A DNA stretch of 64,000 nucleotides from Rhopalosiphum padi (lineage: Eukaryota > Arthropoda > Insecta > Hemiptera > Aphididae): positions 20,346,865-20,410,864 of the forward strand of contig NC_083599.1 in assembly GCF_020882245.1 (NCBI RefSeq). Reading direction: 5' to 3'. The translations under genes were made by a program, and so were the position numbers. Position 1 is the stretch's first letter. Every line of letters begins with the position of its first letter. Below the pieces are notes generated by a model, which saw only the letters and a list, made by a program, of their open reading frames with translations, was not told the origin of the DNA and did not search any database. Below, piece after piece: positions 38,909 to 50,407 of the stretch.

Positions 38909-41900
38909 CTGTTAAATATTTAACACAATTAGAACAAACATAAGAAAAAATACCAGTGATATATAATACAAAATTTAAAATAATAAATATAAGATACTTA
39001 CACAGTTTGTTTTTTGTAAATTACAAATAACAACTTTTCCTTTGTTTTTTTTCGCATTAAATGGAACCAGATTGATTGGTTGAATTTGCAATGAAGTTCC
39101 AAGACAAATGCATAAATCAGCCATTCTGAATAAACATAAATCCTTAAGTTAAATTGAAAAAATTATGATAAGATAGTTAGCATGTTTAATTACAAATACA
39201 TATATCTTTTGCAAAGCTATAAAATATTAATTATGTTTATATTATTACACATAACACTTCATAAATAAATTTAATTTAATAAAATAACAAGAGAATTATT
39301 TCAACTGCATTTAACAGAATGCTTAACCTGCTGTGCTGTCTTCATTTTACCAACGTATAACATGGCAAATTTGAGTTCTGTAGAACCAATTTTGTGTTAT
39401 TAACTTTAAATGTAATTAACCTATAATCAACCTTAAAAATAAGAAACTATTATTTTCATCAGTTTTGAAGCAAGTATAAGTATATAAAATTCCAAAATAT
39501 GAAAATGTTCATAACTCACGTAAAAATTTAAATATCATAAAAAACTAATGAAAAATTACAGTTATTACCTTCAAGTGTGGTTATAGGTTATTACACTAGT
39601 ATTAACTCGCTAGTATAAAAGCTAACTAATAACACAAAATCTGTTGTACAGTAAAAACTAGTTTAACCGTCACACTCTGTTATCCGTCATCGGTCACCAT
39701 AAAAAAAAAGTTAATGATGCGATCATTGAAATATTGAATGATGATCAAATCATTTTTAATGTCACTGCCGTTGACGAAAAAGTCGATGACGGCATCGAAG
39801 ATTCAGTGCTTGACTTAAAACCGCCAACTAGCTATACAGAAGCAATATTATCAAAATGCATTGATTGGTTTGAAATACAAGAGGAGACAAATGCAATGCA
39901 GGTCTTACTACTTCATGAAATACAAAACACAGCTGCTCAAAAAGCACGTGCCTCAAAAAACAGAAGAAGGATTATTTAGTATGGTATTATTTTTGTTATT
40001 GCATATTACATATTACATATTATATATTATTAGTATTTATTATTTTTGTTTGTAAATTACGTTGTAAAATATATAAGTTTATTGAAAAACTATGTTTTGT
40101 ATTATTGTATTTCTGTTAACCAAATAGACTCTATTTGATTAACTGTGATTTTCCGGGTCCCAACAGTGACGGTTAATTGAGTTTCTACTGTATTAAACGA
40201 AAATTTGTTACGCTGTATAGTGTATGTCTGTAAGACAAAGACAACAAAAGCAAATATAACACCCTCTTAGATTACCTTTAAAAATACCTTTTATAGATTA
40301 ATTGTGCTTGTATTATACTTAAGTACATATAAGCTACATAGTTAGTATCAACTGAGCTTAAATGACTAGATTCTATTATACTATGATTATTTCAGTCCTA
40401 AACAGGAATTTACCAATCTTAAAAGGCAGTTAGTATTTATGTATACAATCTCAGTGGACTGTCACACAAATATAATAATGTCAACCAATAAATGATCATT
40501 AATATGTAAAACGTTTATTAAAAATAATATTTAATCGTAAAATATAAAGCAAACATTATACAATTACTTGGAATGTAACTCCGATAACTCTAACTCTTCG
40601 ATTGGTAATTGATGTTCCCAGTCTAATATTGTATCATATAAAATACCTCGACATTGATGGCCATTCTTATTTTTCCCAAGACATCTTATGTTTAAGCATC
40701 GTTGTCCAACTGTTTTTACAGCAGTCTTACTGACATAGCTCCTAGTATTTAAACAATATAACATAACTAAATCATCTCTAGTAATATAGCTAATTAAATA
40801 ACAAACAGTTTCAAAAAAATTATTTTCAAACCTTATTATATTAGAAAAATAAGTGATGTATAATACTGTTTGAAACAAAATGATTTCAAACGTTAATTAG
40901 TAGTTTACTTTAAATCAGGGCTTGAAAATGGAGCATAACTGGTCATGAAAATACCTGGATTTTTCCAACTCAACATTTACATTTACATGCAAAGAGCAAA
41001 CAAAAAAGGGACACACCTGCATGTGTTGTCTCCATCTTACGAATGTATTTACATCAGATATTTATAGTATGTATTTTAATTGTTAAGCAAATTATGAGCA
41101 TTTTTAAATATAAATATTTTACATACTCACAACTCGATTAAAAATTAAAATACTGTAAAAATCCAATGAGAGAACACAGATTGTGTTCTTACCTAGGTTT
41201 GATAATAGGTTATTTTACTCTAATATTTAAGCTAAATACACGAAATTGATTTTACTGAACGAAAATTTGCCATGTAATACGTTTGTAAGACGAAGACACA
41301 TATGTGGGTGTGGTGTCCTCTTAAAAACAGTTTAAATGCTTGTAAAACAATACTATATTATACTTGCATCATTGATATTGAATTTATGAACATGGCATTG
41401 TATACAAATCTGTAAGTCAACACAATTGATAACCATTGTTAACCACAATATAATTATACCTCTTTTCACTTTTATTTAAATGTTAGTTTTTTTTATCATT
41501 TAGAGCTTTTTTACAAGTAAGAATTGTCATTTAGTCTTCTCATTATATTGACCTCAAAGTGTATATTAACTAAATATTATAGTGAAGATAGAAATGCCAT
41601 ATCCATGTGTTCAATACCAATAAATAGTTTACTATTTAACCTTAAATCAACAATTTTAGAAATAATTCAACAATAAAATTAAAAACAGAAGTTTTATAGA
41701 TATAAAAAATACTATATTTAATAATAAAAGTAATACATATATGTATATTGATAATTCATTTATTGTTAATTATTAAAAAAATTATACAAGCTATTAATAA
41801 TAAATACCTTAAATAAATGTGAATATTTTAATTTACCTTTTGCATTTATTACATTTCATAGTAAACATATTTCCATGAACTTCAGAAACATATTCACGAA

Positions 41901-44900
41901 GTAAACCTGATTTCAAATGCAAACCATCTATGTTCTGACTGACAACATATTTTGCATAACCTAATGCAATATATAAATTTATTGTTAACAATTAGTTGTG
42001 ATCTGCATTTACTAGCTAGTGTTAAATACTCTTACTAAATATATTATACTGCTTATTTGACAAAATAAATATTAATAGTATTACGTAATTTATTTTTGCT
42101 ATTCTTTATATAGAATGAAACAGAATTTATTTTAAAGGTGTAATGGTAAAAAATATTAAATTACTTAAAGTTTTTTTAAATTTTAGTTTGGATTACTAAT
42201 AGTTCATAATTATGTAATAAATATAATTTCAAATTATTCATGAACAAAATATGTCTTTGTGTATCAGTTATAACCAAATGTATACCAATTAATAACTATA
42301 ATTAATACATCATAGACTTAAATATTTTACTAATAAAAATGTATTATTATTTATTAATATATTTAACTATGATATTATGTATTGTATATGTTATTCATTT
42401 TCATCGAAATCTGGATTACTAGATTAAACAAAAGTTTAAATATGACACTTTTATAATCTAACCTTTATAGGTTTTTTTAGAGAATACGTATAATCGTTCT
42501 TTTAAAAATGAGAAAAATAATCAATAAATATCAAAATAAGCTTTAATATGCAAGTTTTTAATTTTTTTTTATTGCAAAAAAAGTTGAAAACTATATTAAA
42601 GTGAAAATTACTATTAACTCAGTGTGTTAATAGTACACGGCATTATCCTGTTCTATACATAGGTTTAATTGCCAACTATCTATCTTTAATAAAAACTAGG
42701 TATTATCAGTATTTATAATATTATATTTACTTTACAAACTATATTACATTTTTATAATATATCTCACCAGTTTTTACAGGAATATTGACAACTTCTGGTT
42801 GATCTAATCCAACCTAACAAATAATAATACCACTATCCATGTCTCAGAATTCTCTAATTGTGTAAAAAATACAGGTCTGGAAATTATTACTATTATTGTA
42901 TGCTCTCAGTTACAAAATACGAGTAAATGAAATGAATCTTACAATCAATAAGCACCATAATATCTAAGACTAAATACCTATGTGTTATATACAATATACA
43001 TAATATACTTTGTATATATATTATACAATATAAATTTCATGATTATTTAAAAATAAGCTATCTAAACAATAATTCAAGAATCAGACCTTTTTTGACCAAG
43101 CTTTTGATTGCCATATGTGTAACTGTTGGTTTAGCATCATTGAAATCTAAGCTTATTTCTGGTTTCTTTCCCTCTTTTTCTAAAGTCCATACTCCTTTTG
43201 GTCCTCTATAATGAATAGAAAATATTTATTTATTTAACAATACAATATTTAGTAGTATGTATAGTGACATAATGATTATAAACTATGATCCAGAAAAGAT
43301 ACAAGGTCATAGAATTAAGCAGAATAATTGCAAATTGAGAGGTAATACTTGAATTGCATAATATTAATTTTAACAGATAATTGCTGCTATACAATTTAGA
43401 ATGTGAATAGATTGGATGCTTGAGAAAACTGAAAAATTGAATGAGTTATTGAGGAAAAAAGAAACAAAGCTAATGTCAGTAGCATGAAAGTGAATAGAAC
43501 GATAATATTTAAAGATAAACAAATAAAAGAGTAATTTTGTTTGAAAAGATAAATTTTGAAGAATGAAGAAAAGAATTTGTTTATTTCTTAGTTCAATATT
43601 CAATTTGCTTTTAAATTATCATACTTTATTCCTAACATAAAATTGCATTGTTTAATTCATAAAAATAGCAGAAAATATTTATACTACCTAGAGGTAAATA
43701 GTTATAGGAAAATATGACATACCTGCTATATTATTATGCTATTTATGTATAAGTAATAATATAGAAAATAGATTAATTGCGAGAATATAGTACCTTAAAA
43801 AATGTAGGTTAATGTAGGTTATCAATGTTATCATCACAAAACAGTGAAACATTTAAAGATTTTTTGTTGATCCTACATCAGGGCCACAAACAAAAATGAT
43901 CAATTCTATATGAGAGACATGTTATAACTAAATATAGAATTAACAAATTTGTTTGGCCTCTAATTAAAAGTGAGATAGTAGTTGTGCATTAATACTCTAC
44001 ACAATAGTTTATTAGAAGTTTTCAGAGATGATGTAAGAACAACATCTAACATCTAATAATATACTTGACAATGATGATCCTCAGCAATACAAAATGATTC
44101 TTTTAACATTAAACACTCATTATTTCGTCAAGTATTGATTTTTTCAAAATCTTTTGTGTCATGCTTTTTTCAAACTATTTGAAGTTTTTATTTTTTTCAC
44201 TCTTTTGATTTTTAAATGGCAACCTATGTTTAAAATATCATAAAATAGTAGGGCTATTTTTTAATATGAATTTAACGTTCAAATTACTATTTTTTGTTAA
44301 TTTTTTAGCAAGATGTAGCATTCAAAAATTGGACGGTTTTCGGTATTTATAATACTTCTTGTTTCTGAAGAACAGAAATTGCATGAGTAATAAATAATAA
44401 TAAGAGATACATATTTTCATATGGCGTAATAAACTCGTTAGTATCTATTGACGGAGTAATTAATTTTGTACCTGTAGTTGCAACATCCAACCATGTATTG
44501 TCATATTATCTAATTTGGATAATAACCAATGTTCTAATTAACGCTTAATAGCCAACATGTAGGATGAACACTTGAAAACCTAAAACCACCCAACTTTGAG
44601 CAGCTATAATTCACTAACGATTAAATGAATAATTATAAATTGAATATTAAAATTCATAAACAAAATATCCCTATTATTTTATGATATTTTAAATATAGGT
44701 TAATTTGAAAATCAAAAGTTAATAGTGATTTTACAATTAAGTATAAGGATGAAAAAAATAAAAAATGTTATATAGTTTTAGAAAATAACAAAATTAAAAA
44801 TTTGAAAAAAGTCAACACTGAAATAAGGAGTGTTCAACGATAAAAGTTATAGTTTATAAATTGTAATTAATTATTAAGTAGAATATACCATCATTGGTAA

Positions 44901-46428
44901 ATGACATTTTATGGTAGATAGAAAAACAAACAATACCTTAAAAATAATCAAAAACAATCTTAAAATGTAAAAAAAAAAATTAGAAAATATTAAATTAGAT
45001 TTAATAATTTTTTTTATTTTTTAAATTAGAAATATTTGTATATATATTATATTATATTATATTATATAAGTTTTAATCAGATGCTTCTCCTTCTTGTCAT
45101 GAGGGCACTCTTACCCTTTCAAGCTGTGAAGATTCTTTTAAATACAACTAGACCTGGCGAAGCTTGGTAGTACAAAAATGACCTTTTAATGTCTGTTTGA
45201 GTGAACTTTCTATAAAAGAAATCTCATCAAGATAGTTGTCACAAAGGTAACACGTTAATTTCTAATACGTCAAAAAAATTTAAAACCTCAAATTCGAGAA
45301 ATGAAAATAATCGCGAGACTACAAAAAAGCTAAACAGAACAATTAAAAAAAAATGTAAAGTAGTGTTAATAAAAGGTGTATAACCAGAGTATTTGTGTTT
45401 ATTAACATCAATAAACTAAAAATTTTAAAAACAAAAATATAAGAAAATTTAATAACAAATTTTTAATTTGGCTACATAGGTAATGTATGTACTAATGAAT
45501 ATTTATTATTATATATTTAATAATTTAAGTAGGTACTCGTATTTCAATTATAATATGTTGTGAATCATAAAGAAAAAATATAAAAATTATTACTACAAAA
45601 TATTTTTAATACTTATACATTTCAATGTGTCAAGTCATGAGAATAGTATAAATTGTGAATATAGATAGAATACGTGAAAATATGCTACCTAATACATCAA
45701 AAATTTTCCATTATGTTATGTTGTATATGTGTAAATTAGGTTTAAGCCTAATAGGTCAATGAGTCAATTTAATGAGAATTCAAGCAGAGATTTCTGTACA
45801 TACAATTCCTAATCAAATTATGTATTAACAATTATTCAAGATATAATAAATTTAATATGTACTACACTACAACATGTATACAGTGACAAATAATCAATAT
45901 TGATACATTTTTTTAAGGTCATTTTAGTAAAATAAAGTCTTTAAAATATACTAGGATAGTAAATTGTCTTGTATTTTATTTAGTGTTAATAAATATTTAT
46001 TGCTTTAAAAAAATGTTAATGTTTGAAAAAACATGTATTGACATTTGTATACAAGACAAATATGTCTTGTATACAAATTTAAAATAATTATAATACTTAC
46101 AATATTATATTTTTAATTTACACTTAAAAAATTAAATTTTTATAACATCTCTTTAGTCTATACATATTTACCTAAAATCTGGTATACCTGCTGATGTACT
46201 TATACCAGCACCTGTATGAAAAACTGTATATTTAGAATCTTTGATCCACTCGGCAAGAAGTGAAATTTTTTGTTTTAAAACTTCAGGAGTATCAAAAACC
46301 TAAAATAAATTAAAATGCATAACATTGGATAGCTTAACTATATCTTTAAGTATTTTACTTACTTCATTCATACCAACTTCTCCTTTATATTCATACGGAG
46401 ATAAACCATCAGCATAGTTGCAAGACAT
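38582..46428 (-). CDS. Sirt6: SIRT6-type sirtuin (NAD+-dependent deacylase), complete, seven exons
   Basis: The exons are 46428-46363, 46299-46172, 43205-43087, 41960-41837, 40741-40568, 39125-39002 and 38908-38582. They join in frame to 353 aa, close to human SIRT6 (355). The N-terminus [16 protein letters not shown] matches SIRT6. The NAD+-binding [18 protein letters not shown] puts G52-A53-G54 at the human positions. SQNIDGLHL and the catalytic His133 (EVHGNMF) follow. The zinc site uses Cys141, Cys144, Cys166 and Cys176. [13 protein letters not shown] and NLQKT complete the Rossmann fold. The C-terminus carries a basic KSKKRKK stretch, a likely nuclear signal. SIRT6 removes acetyl and long-chain acyl groups from histone H3 and acts in DNA repair and metabolic gene control in the nucleus. 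Introns 2, 4 and 5 hold transposons. AATAAA motifs occur on the minus strand about 320 bp past the stop (38257-38262) and beyond. Confidence 0.96.
39002..39125 (-). CDS. Sirt6: Sirt6 exon 6
   Basis: 124 bp after TTTATTCAG, ending TGT|GTAAGT, phase 0. It encodes [18 protein letters not shown] to [12 protein letters not shown]. Confidence 0.94.
39649..40190 (+). mobile_element. Internally deleted Tigger/pogo-like transposon with TA target duplication
   Basis: A 542-bp element starts CAGTAAAAACTAGTTTAACC and ends with the complement of CAGTAGAAACTCAATTAACC. The ends match at roughly 80% over about 25 bases and share AACCGTCAC. It is flanked by TA on both sides (39647-39648 and 40191-40192), the target of pogo/Tigger elements. 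It retains a piece of transposase C-terminus and little else, so it cannot move by itself. Confidence 0.82.
39734..39979 (+). pseudogene. C-terminal fragment of a Tigger-like transposase
   Basis: An 81-aa open frame inside the element at 39649-40190 reads from [20 protein letters not shown] to [12 protein letters not shown]. The acidic linker and the helical tail ([20 protein letters not shown]) resemble the end of Tigger/jerky-type DDE transposases. The helix-turn-helix and catalytic DDE regions are missing, so it is a remnant, not a host gene. Confidence 0.6.
40568..40741 (-). CDS. Sirt6: Sirt6 exon 5: second half of zinc module
   Basis: 174 bp after AATACTAG, ending CCAA|GTAATT. It encodes [20 protein letters not shown], then [19 protein letters not shown]. 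Confidence 0.94.
41008..41320. mobile_element. MITE (family B), intact copy in Sirt6 intron 4
   Basis: The left end GGGACACACCTGCATGTGTT and the right end, reverse-complemented GAGGACACCACACCCACATA, open inverted repeats that run about 50-80 bases (TCTTACGAATGTATTTACAT against TCTTACAAACGTATTACATG). 313 bp, no coding capacity. It is the uninterrupted counterpart of the copy in intron 5. Confidence 0.7.
41837..41960 (-). CDS. Sirt6: Sirt6 exon 4: catalytic His and first zinc cysteines
   Basis: 124 bp after GCATTAG, ending AAAG|GTAAAT. It encodes [22 protein letters not shown] and CNKC. Confidence 0.95.
43087..43205 (-). CDS. Sirt6: Sirt6 exon 3
   Basis: 119 bp after CATTATAG, ending AAAG|GTCTGA. 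It encodes [12 protein letters not shown] and [14 protein letters not shown], ending one base into Gly105. Confidence 0.94.
44112..44834. mobile_element. Foldback-type MITE with ~230-bp terminal inverted repeats, Sirt6 intron 2
   Basis: The left arm (AACACTCATTATTTC at 44112, then AAAATATCATAAAATAGTAG near 44236) is repeated in inverse at the right (GAGTGTT near 44829, CTATTATTTTATGATATTTT near 44671). Similarity continues inward through a GGACGGTTTTCGG / GGGTGGTTTTAGG block. Arms of about 230 bases with scattered indels leave a centre of about 250 bases. No coding capacity. Confidence 0.65.
46043..46078. repeat. Perfect 16-bp inverted repeat with 4-nt loop
   Basis: ATTTGTATACAAGACA (46043-46058), spacer AATA, and its exact reverse complement (46063-46078). 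It lies in Sirt6 intron 2 about 95 bp downstream, in the gene's sense, of exon 2. Confidence 0.9.
46172..46299 (-). CDS. Sirt6: Sirt6 exon 2: NAD+-binding GAGIS motif
   Basis: 128 bp after TTTTAG, ending AG|GTAAAT. It encodes VFDTPEVL to GIPDF and two bases of Arg65. Confidence 0.95.
46363..46428 (-). CDS. Sirt6: Sirt6 exon 1
   Basis: 22 codons from the start ATG to ..VGMNE, ending at GAA|GTAAGT, phase 0. Confidence 0.93.
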
Positions 46429-48193
46429 TTTGTTTTAATAAATATGTACTATTCTATAACATAAAAAAAAAGATGGTACTGATACAGAAAATGTGGTATA
46501 TTTTTTTTAGATATATTAAATTTGAAATATCAATGAGAAAAAAATCTAAAGTAAGTGTAGTTAAATCATTTTATATAGGATCTTTAACTTTCCTAAAATA
46601 TTTGTAACAATAATAAATAAGATACATTTTGTGCTTTATTGAGCATAGTGAATTCATTATTTATAAATTGGTTGAATTTTTAGGTTAACGATTGCAATAT
46701 AAAAATATTTAAGAACAAAATGTCATTAAATCGTTCAAGATCCCAAACTTCATTATACCTCAAAATAACGGCCCACAAAAATTCACAAAGTTAATTGTTT
46801 TTAAGTACGGCCCATTAGGGTTATAATGGTTTATTAGTTGCCAAATTATGAACGTACTTATTAATTAATAGCTTAAAACACACGTCATGTTATACAGGTA
46901 AGTACCAAGTCAATTTACCGTAATAGTTTATTTTGTGAACAGTGTTTGTTTCGCGATGGTGTGAGTGTGAACTTTTCTCAATTGTTGTCACTTAAACTGT
47001 TAACTTTGACACCAACATAAATGTTTAAACGAAGTTTTATATTACTTAATTTCTTTAATATGTACCTACCTATTCCACTGTTTACCAAAACACAATCTTT
47101 AAGTATTATCAGGTGTTATCTTCGGCAATCATTTATTTTTTGATGAGATAAGATTATACACAAGCACACGGCCCTACACGCCCTACACAGGGCTACACTC
47201 AATAATAAATTATTTAATTATTTAATTAAGTACACATTTTTTTATTCATAATAAAGTGATATTATTCATGAGATTTCTCGCTTAAAGGCGAGTGCATTGA
47301 ATTTCTATTCCTCCAAATCCTACATATTATTATTTATTATGCAGACACAGTATACGTATGAGTAGTAATTCGTAAAATTGCCGTGTTAAACCGGGAATAT
47401 CGATCTTTTATTACGAGTAGAATTTTAGAAATTCGGTGGACAATTCGTACAACGGTCAATATGACGTTATGTTGTACCTAATATATTACCTCCAACCACA
47501 GATATACAGAATCAATTTTATTCTACAATATCAATATATATGTGACCTCCACAGCCTATCGTATCAAAATCAATGGACAATGATTAACGGTATCACTATA
47601 ATCACTAGTGAGATACTCATAAATCATATAAATTACATAAAAAAAAATGTCTAATGTCTAGTAAATTAATATGAAATTAATCCTTTCGTTTTTATACGTG
47701 TGAATTGTAAATGGTTACAGTTAACAATATTTAAATTTGTTTAAAATATGTGAAATACCGATTACAATTTGTTTTGAATATTTTCAATCAAGCTTGTATT
47801 GCAGTCTGCAAGTCTATATACATTAGTTTAGATTATAAAAAGGTATGGACTTATTTTTTTAATTATGTACTTATTAATTTTATTTTCTAATAATATGATT
47901 CTGATATACGAACTGGATAAATTTAATTATGAAGTTTTTGTAAATTACATTGATATTTGATATCACATAACTATCTATCTTAACATTTTAATTTATTACC
48001 CCATTCAATTCCCATTCCATTTACTTTTCTATTCATCATCATACTTCTGTTTGCACATTAGGTTATCCTAATTATTACCAGTATTAAATATTTTATTGTA
48101 ATTTGTGTAACTCTTTATGTTGTATGTATTTGAGTATAAAATAAATTTAAACTAAAAATTGTATTTTTACTATAGAGACATTGAATCGTAAAT
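46429..48193. promoter_or_regulatory. Sirt6-Sec6 head-to-head intergenic region
   Basis: 1.76 kb between the two start codons. Near 46751-46828, about 350 bp upstream of Sirt6, are two ACGGCCCA boxes (46768-46775 and 46807-46814) inside a CATTATACCT / AGGGTTATAATG inverted pair. On the plus strand a strong acceptor (TTTTTACTATAG, ending 48175) lies 18 nt before the Sec6 ATG, so Sec6 probably has a 5' UTR intron. Candidate donors are ACAG|GTAAGT at 46897 and AAAAAG|GTATGG at 47842. Transcription starts cannot be assigned. Confidence 0.5.
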
Positions 48194-50407
48194 ATGGACA
48201 TTGATCAGTTGGGTAATGATGCTAAGTTGGCAGCAACAAAATACTTTACAAATATGCTAAAAAAACCAGGACAATTGGAGAAAGTTGAACAATTGAAAAA
48301 TCGAATATCACGTAAAAAAACTTCTACTGAGGCAATGTTGAAAACAGCTATGCAAAGTCAATTAGATGGGGTTACAATTGGAATGGAACAACTAAAAGAT
48401 GCGTTGGATGACATAAGTAAAGTAAAAATATACCTCAGTCAAACAAAACGTTCATTTATAAATTTACCATCTCTTGGGTACAAGTTGCAAGATGTGCGCA
48501 CCAAACAAATGCAACATTCTCAGTACTTGACAGCTAATGAAAATATGAAGCACCTATTCACCGTACCTGAGAGCATTGAAAAAACCAAACAGTGGATAAA
48601 TGATGGAAAGTTTTTACATGCTCATCAATGTTTAATAGATCTTGAGAACTCTAGAGATGATCTTTTATTTGAAGTGCATAAATTGCCCAATCAAGCACCC
48701 AGTGATAAAATACTACTAAAAGCATATTTTGAAGATGTTGAAGTTATGTCTGATATGTTGAAAAAACAAATAAAATTAGTATTAAGCAGAACACTAAATA
48801 CTGTTAGAAAAGAACCTATGGTGATTGTTACTGTTCTGAGGATTATAGAACGAGAAGAGCGTGCTGATACATTTGCATTACAGCGTAATAAACAATCTGG
48901 ATTTATGCCTCCTAGTCGTCCAAAAAAGTGGAAAGAAATGGCGTTTGATGTGCTTCAAAAGTCTGTTGATCAGAGAATAGAAGGTACTCAAGTAAATGAA
49001 CGATCTGACAATAAAATGTGGCTTGTAACATATTTGGAACTTTGTCGGCAATTAATTCTTGAGGATTTGCGAGTGGTTAAAACTCTTTGTGTGCCATGTT
49101 TTCCACCACAATATGATATTTTTGAAAAATTTGTTTATATGTATCATTCTAGTCTTTCAGCAAATTTAAATGACATAATATCAGATGGATTAGAAGGCAA
49201 TGAATATGTTACAATTATTTCATGGGTAACTAACACATATTCCGGTAAAGAGTTAATGTTACATCCTGAATTGAATATAGACATTGGTAAGGTTGGTCCA
49301 TTATTAAAATCATCAATTGTTTTTGATTTACAATCAAAATATTTAGAATACATTAAATCTAATTACAAAGAATGGATGTTAAAAACATTAGATACTGAAA
49401 AAAATGATTGGTATGCAGGAGCTTCACCCGAGGTTGGTCCAGACGGATGTTTTCATACAGCTGCTCCAGTTATTATATTTCAGATGATCGATCAAAATTT
49501 ACAAGTCACAAAAACTATAAGCCAGCACTTAACACACAAAGCGTTATTATTGAGTGTAGATAGTGTCAGTCTATATGGTTTGTCTTACAAAGAGGCTGTT
49601 ATAGAGTTCAAGAAAAAGCACTTTGAGGATAGAAGTAAAGTACCATTTTTTACACACTGCATAATTACTGTGCTGAATAATTGTTTACAATTTATTGAAT
49701 TAGCATTAGAAATGAAACAACATTATTGGAGTAGTGATTTTAAGGATCAATCGAGTACTGCGTATGAAAAATTAATAAAGACCTTCCAAAACCTTAGGGA
49801 CGAAGCGGCACAATTTCTTTTAGAAGAAGCTTTCCTTGATCTTGATTCTCATTTTCAAGACTTAATAACTACGAAATGGCTTACCAGCTTTATATCTATT
49901 GAAACAATTTGTGTGACATTAGAAGATTATTTTCAAGATTATACTCATTTAAAACCCAAAAATTTAGAGTATATAATATTGGAAGCTGAAGATATAATAG
50001 TGCGTCGATACATAATGGCTATTCTGCAGAAAAAATTAAATTTCAAGACCTATGAAGAGCGTCGATCAGCAGCAGATAAAATGACAAATGAAGTGGACCA
50101 ATTGAAATCTTTTTTTATGCGTGTAGCGCCTTTAGTAACACGTGATAAAGATTCTCCCTTTGATGCTGTTGTCAAGTTATCTGAAGTATTAAAAAGTGAA
50201 GATTCTGAAATATTGTCATTGGACTTGCACACACTTGTAAAGATGTACCCGGATATTACCGAAGACCAAATGACTAGATTATTAGGTTTAAGAGGTGATT
50301 TAAGTAGATCAGAAATACGTGAAAAAGTACAGTATGCAATTCAAGGCAATAAGGAACTTGCAGGCACCACATTAACCAAAAGTATATTCCAGCAAATCCA
50401 TTTATAG
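48194..50407 (+). CDS. Sec6: Exocyst complex component 3 (Sec6), single coding exon
   Basis: 737 aa, about the usual length for insect Sec6. Sec6 is a core subunit of the octameric exocyst that tethers secretory vesicles to the plasma membrane before SNARE-driven fusion. The conserved N-terminal block KKPGQLEKVEQ (23-33) leads into a helical, coiled-coil region with MQSQLDGV. HSQYLTANENMKHLF (108-122) and AHQCLIDLENSRDDLL (143-158) follow, then the Sec6 helical-bundle domain to the C-terminus. No frameshift or internal stop. The start is supported by the N-terminal homology and by an acceptor 18 nt upstream. The coding region has no introns although the neighbouring genes are split. No AATAAA is seen immediately after the stop; one is at 50810-50815. 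Confidence 0.95.
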   Translation: MDIDQLGNDAKLAATKYFTNMLKKPGQLEKVEQLKNRISRKKTSTEAMLKTAMQSQLDGVTIGMEQLKDALDDISKVKIYLSQTKRSFINLPSLGYKLQDVRTKQMQHSQYLTANENMKHLFTVPESIEKTKQWINDGKFLHAHQCLIDLENSRDDLLFEVHKLPNQAPSDKILLKAYFEDVEVMSDMLKKQIKLVLSRTLNTVRKEPMVIVTVLRIIEREERADTFALQRNKQSGFMPPSRPKKWKEMAFDVLQKSVDQRIEGTQVNERSDNKMWLVTYLELCRQLILEDLRVVKTLCVPCFPPQYDIFEKFVYMYHSSLSANLNDIISDGLEGNEYVTIISWVTNTYSGKELMLHPELNIDIGKVGPLLKSSIVFDLQSKYLEYIKSNYKEWMLKTLDTEKNDWYAGASPEVGPDGCFHTAAPVIIFQMIDQNLQVTKTISQHLTHKALLLSVDSVSLYGLSYKEAVIEFKKKHFEDRSKVPFFTHCIITVLNNCLQFIELALEMKQHYWSSDFKDQSSTAYEKLIKTFQNLRDEAAQFLLEEAFLDLDSHFQDLITTKWLTSFISIETICVTLEDYFQDYTHLKPKNLEYIILEAEDIIVRRYIMAILQKKLNFKTYEERRSAADKMTNEVDQLKSFFMRVAPLVTRDKDSPFDAVVKLSEVLKSEDSEILSLDLHTLVKMYPDITEDQMTRLLGLRGDLSRSEIREKVQYAIQGNKELAGTTLTKSIFQQIHL

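Larger units (their letters stand above)
39321..40266. mobile_element. MITE (family B) in Sirt6 intron 5, interrupted by a Tigger-like element
   Basis: Its left part (39321-39648) and right part (40191-40266) form inverted repeats (..ACCAACGTATAACATGGCAA.. against ..TTTGTTACGCTGTATAG.. reverse-complemented) and match the intact copy at 41008-41320 on both sides. The shared ACGAAAATTTG block resumes right after the insertion. Outer limits are approximate. Confidence 0.65.

Noticed and set aside
40917..40940. CAGGGCTTGAAAATGGAG as a hAT left end
   Set aside because: No matching right end or target duplication could be found before the adjacent MITE.
42768..42813. A possible extra Sirt6 exon (AG..GT bounded, 46 bp)
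   Set aside because: Exons 3 and 4 already join exactly in frame with SIRT6 homology across the junction; 46 bp would break the frame and insert residues where human SIRT6 has none.
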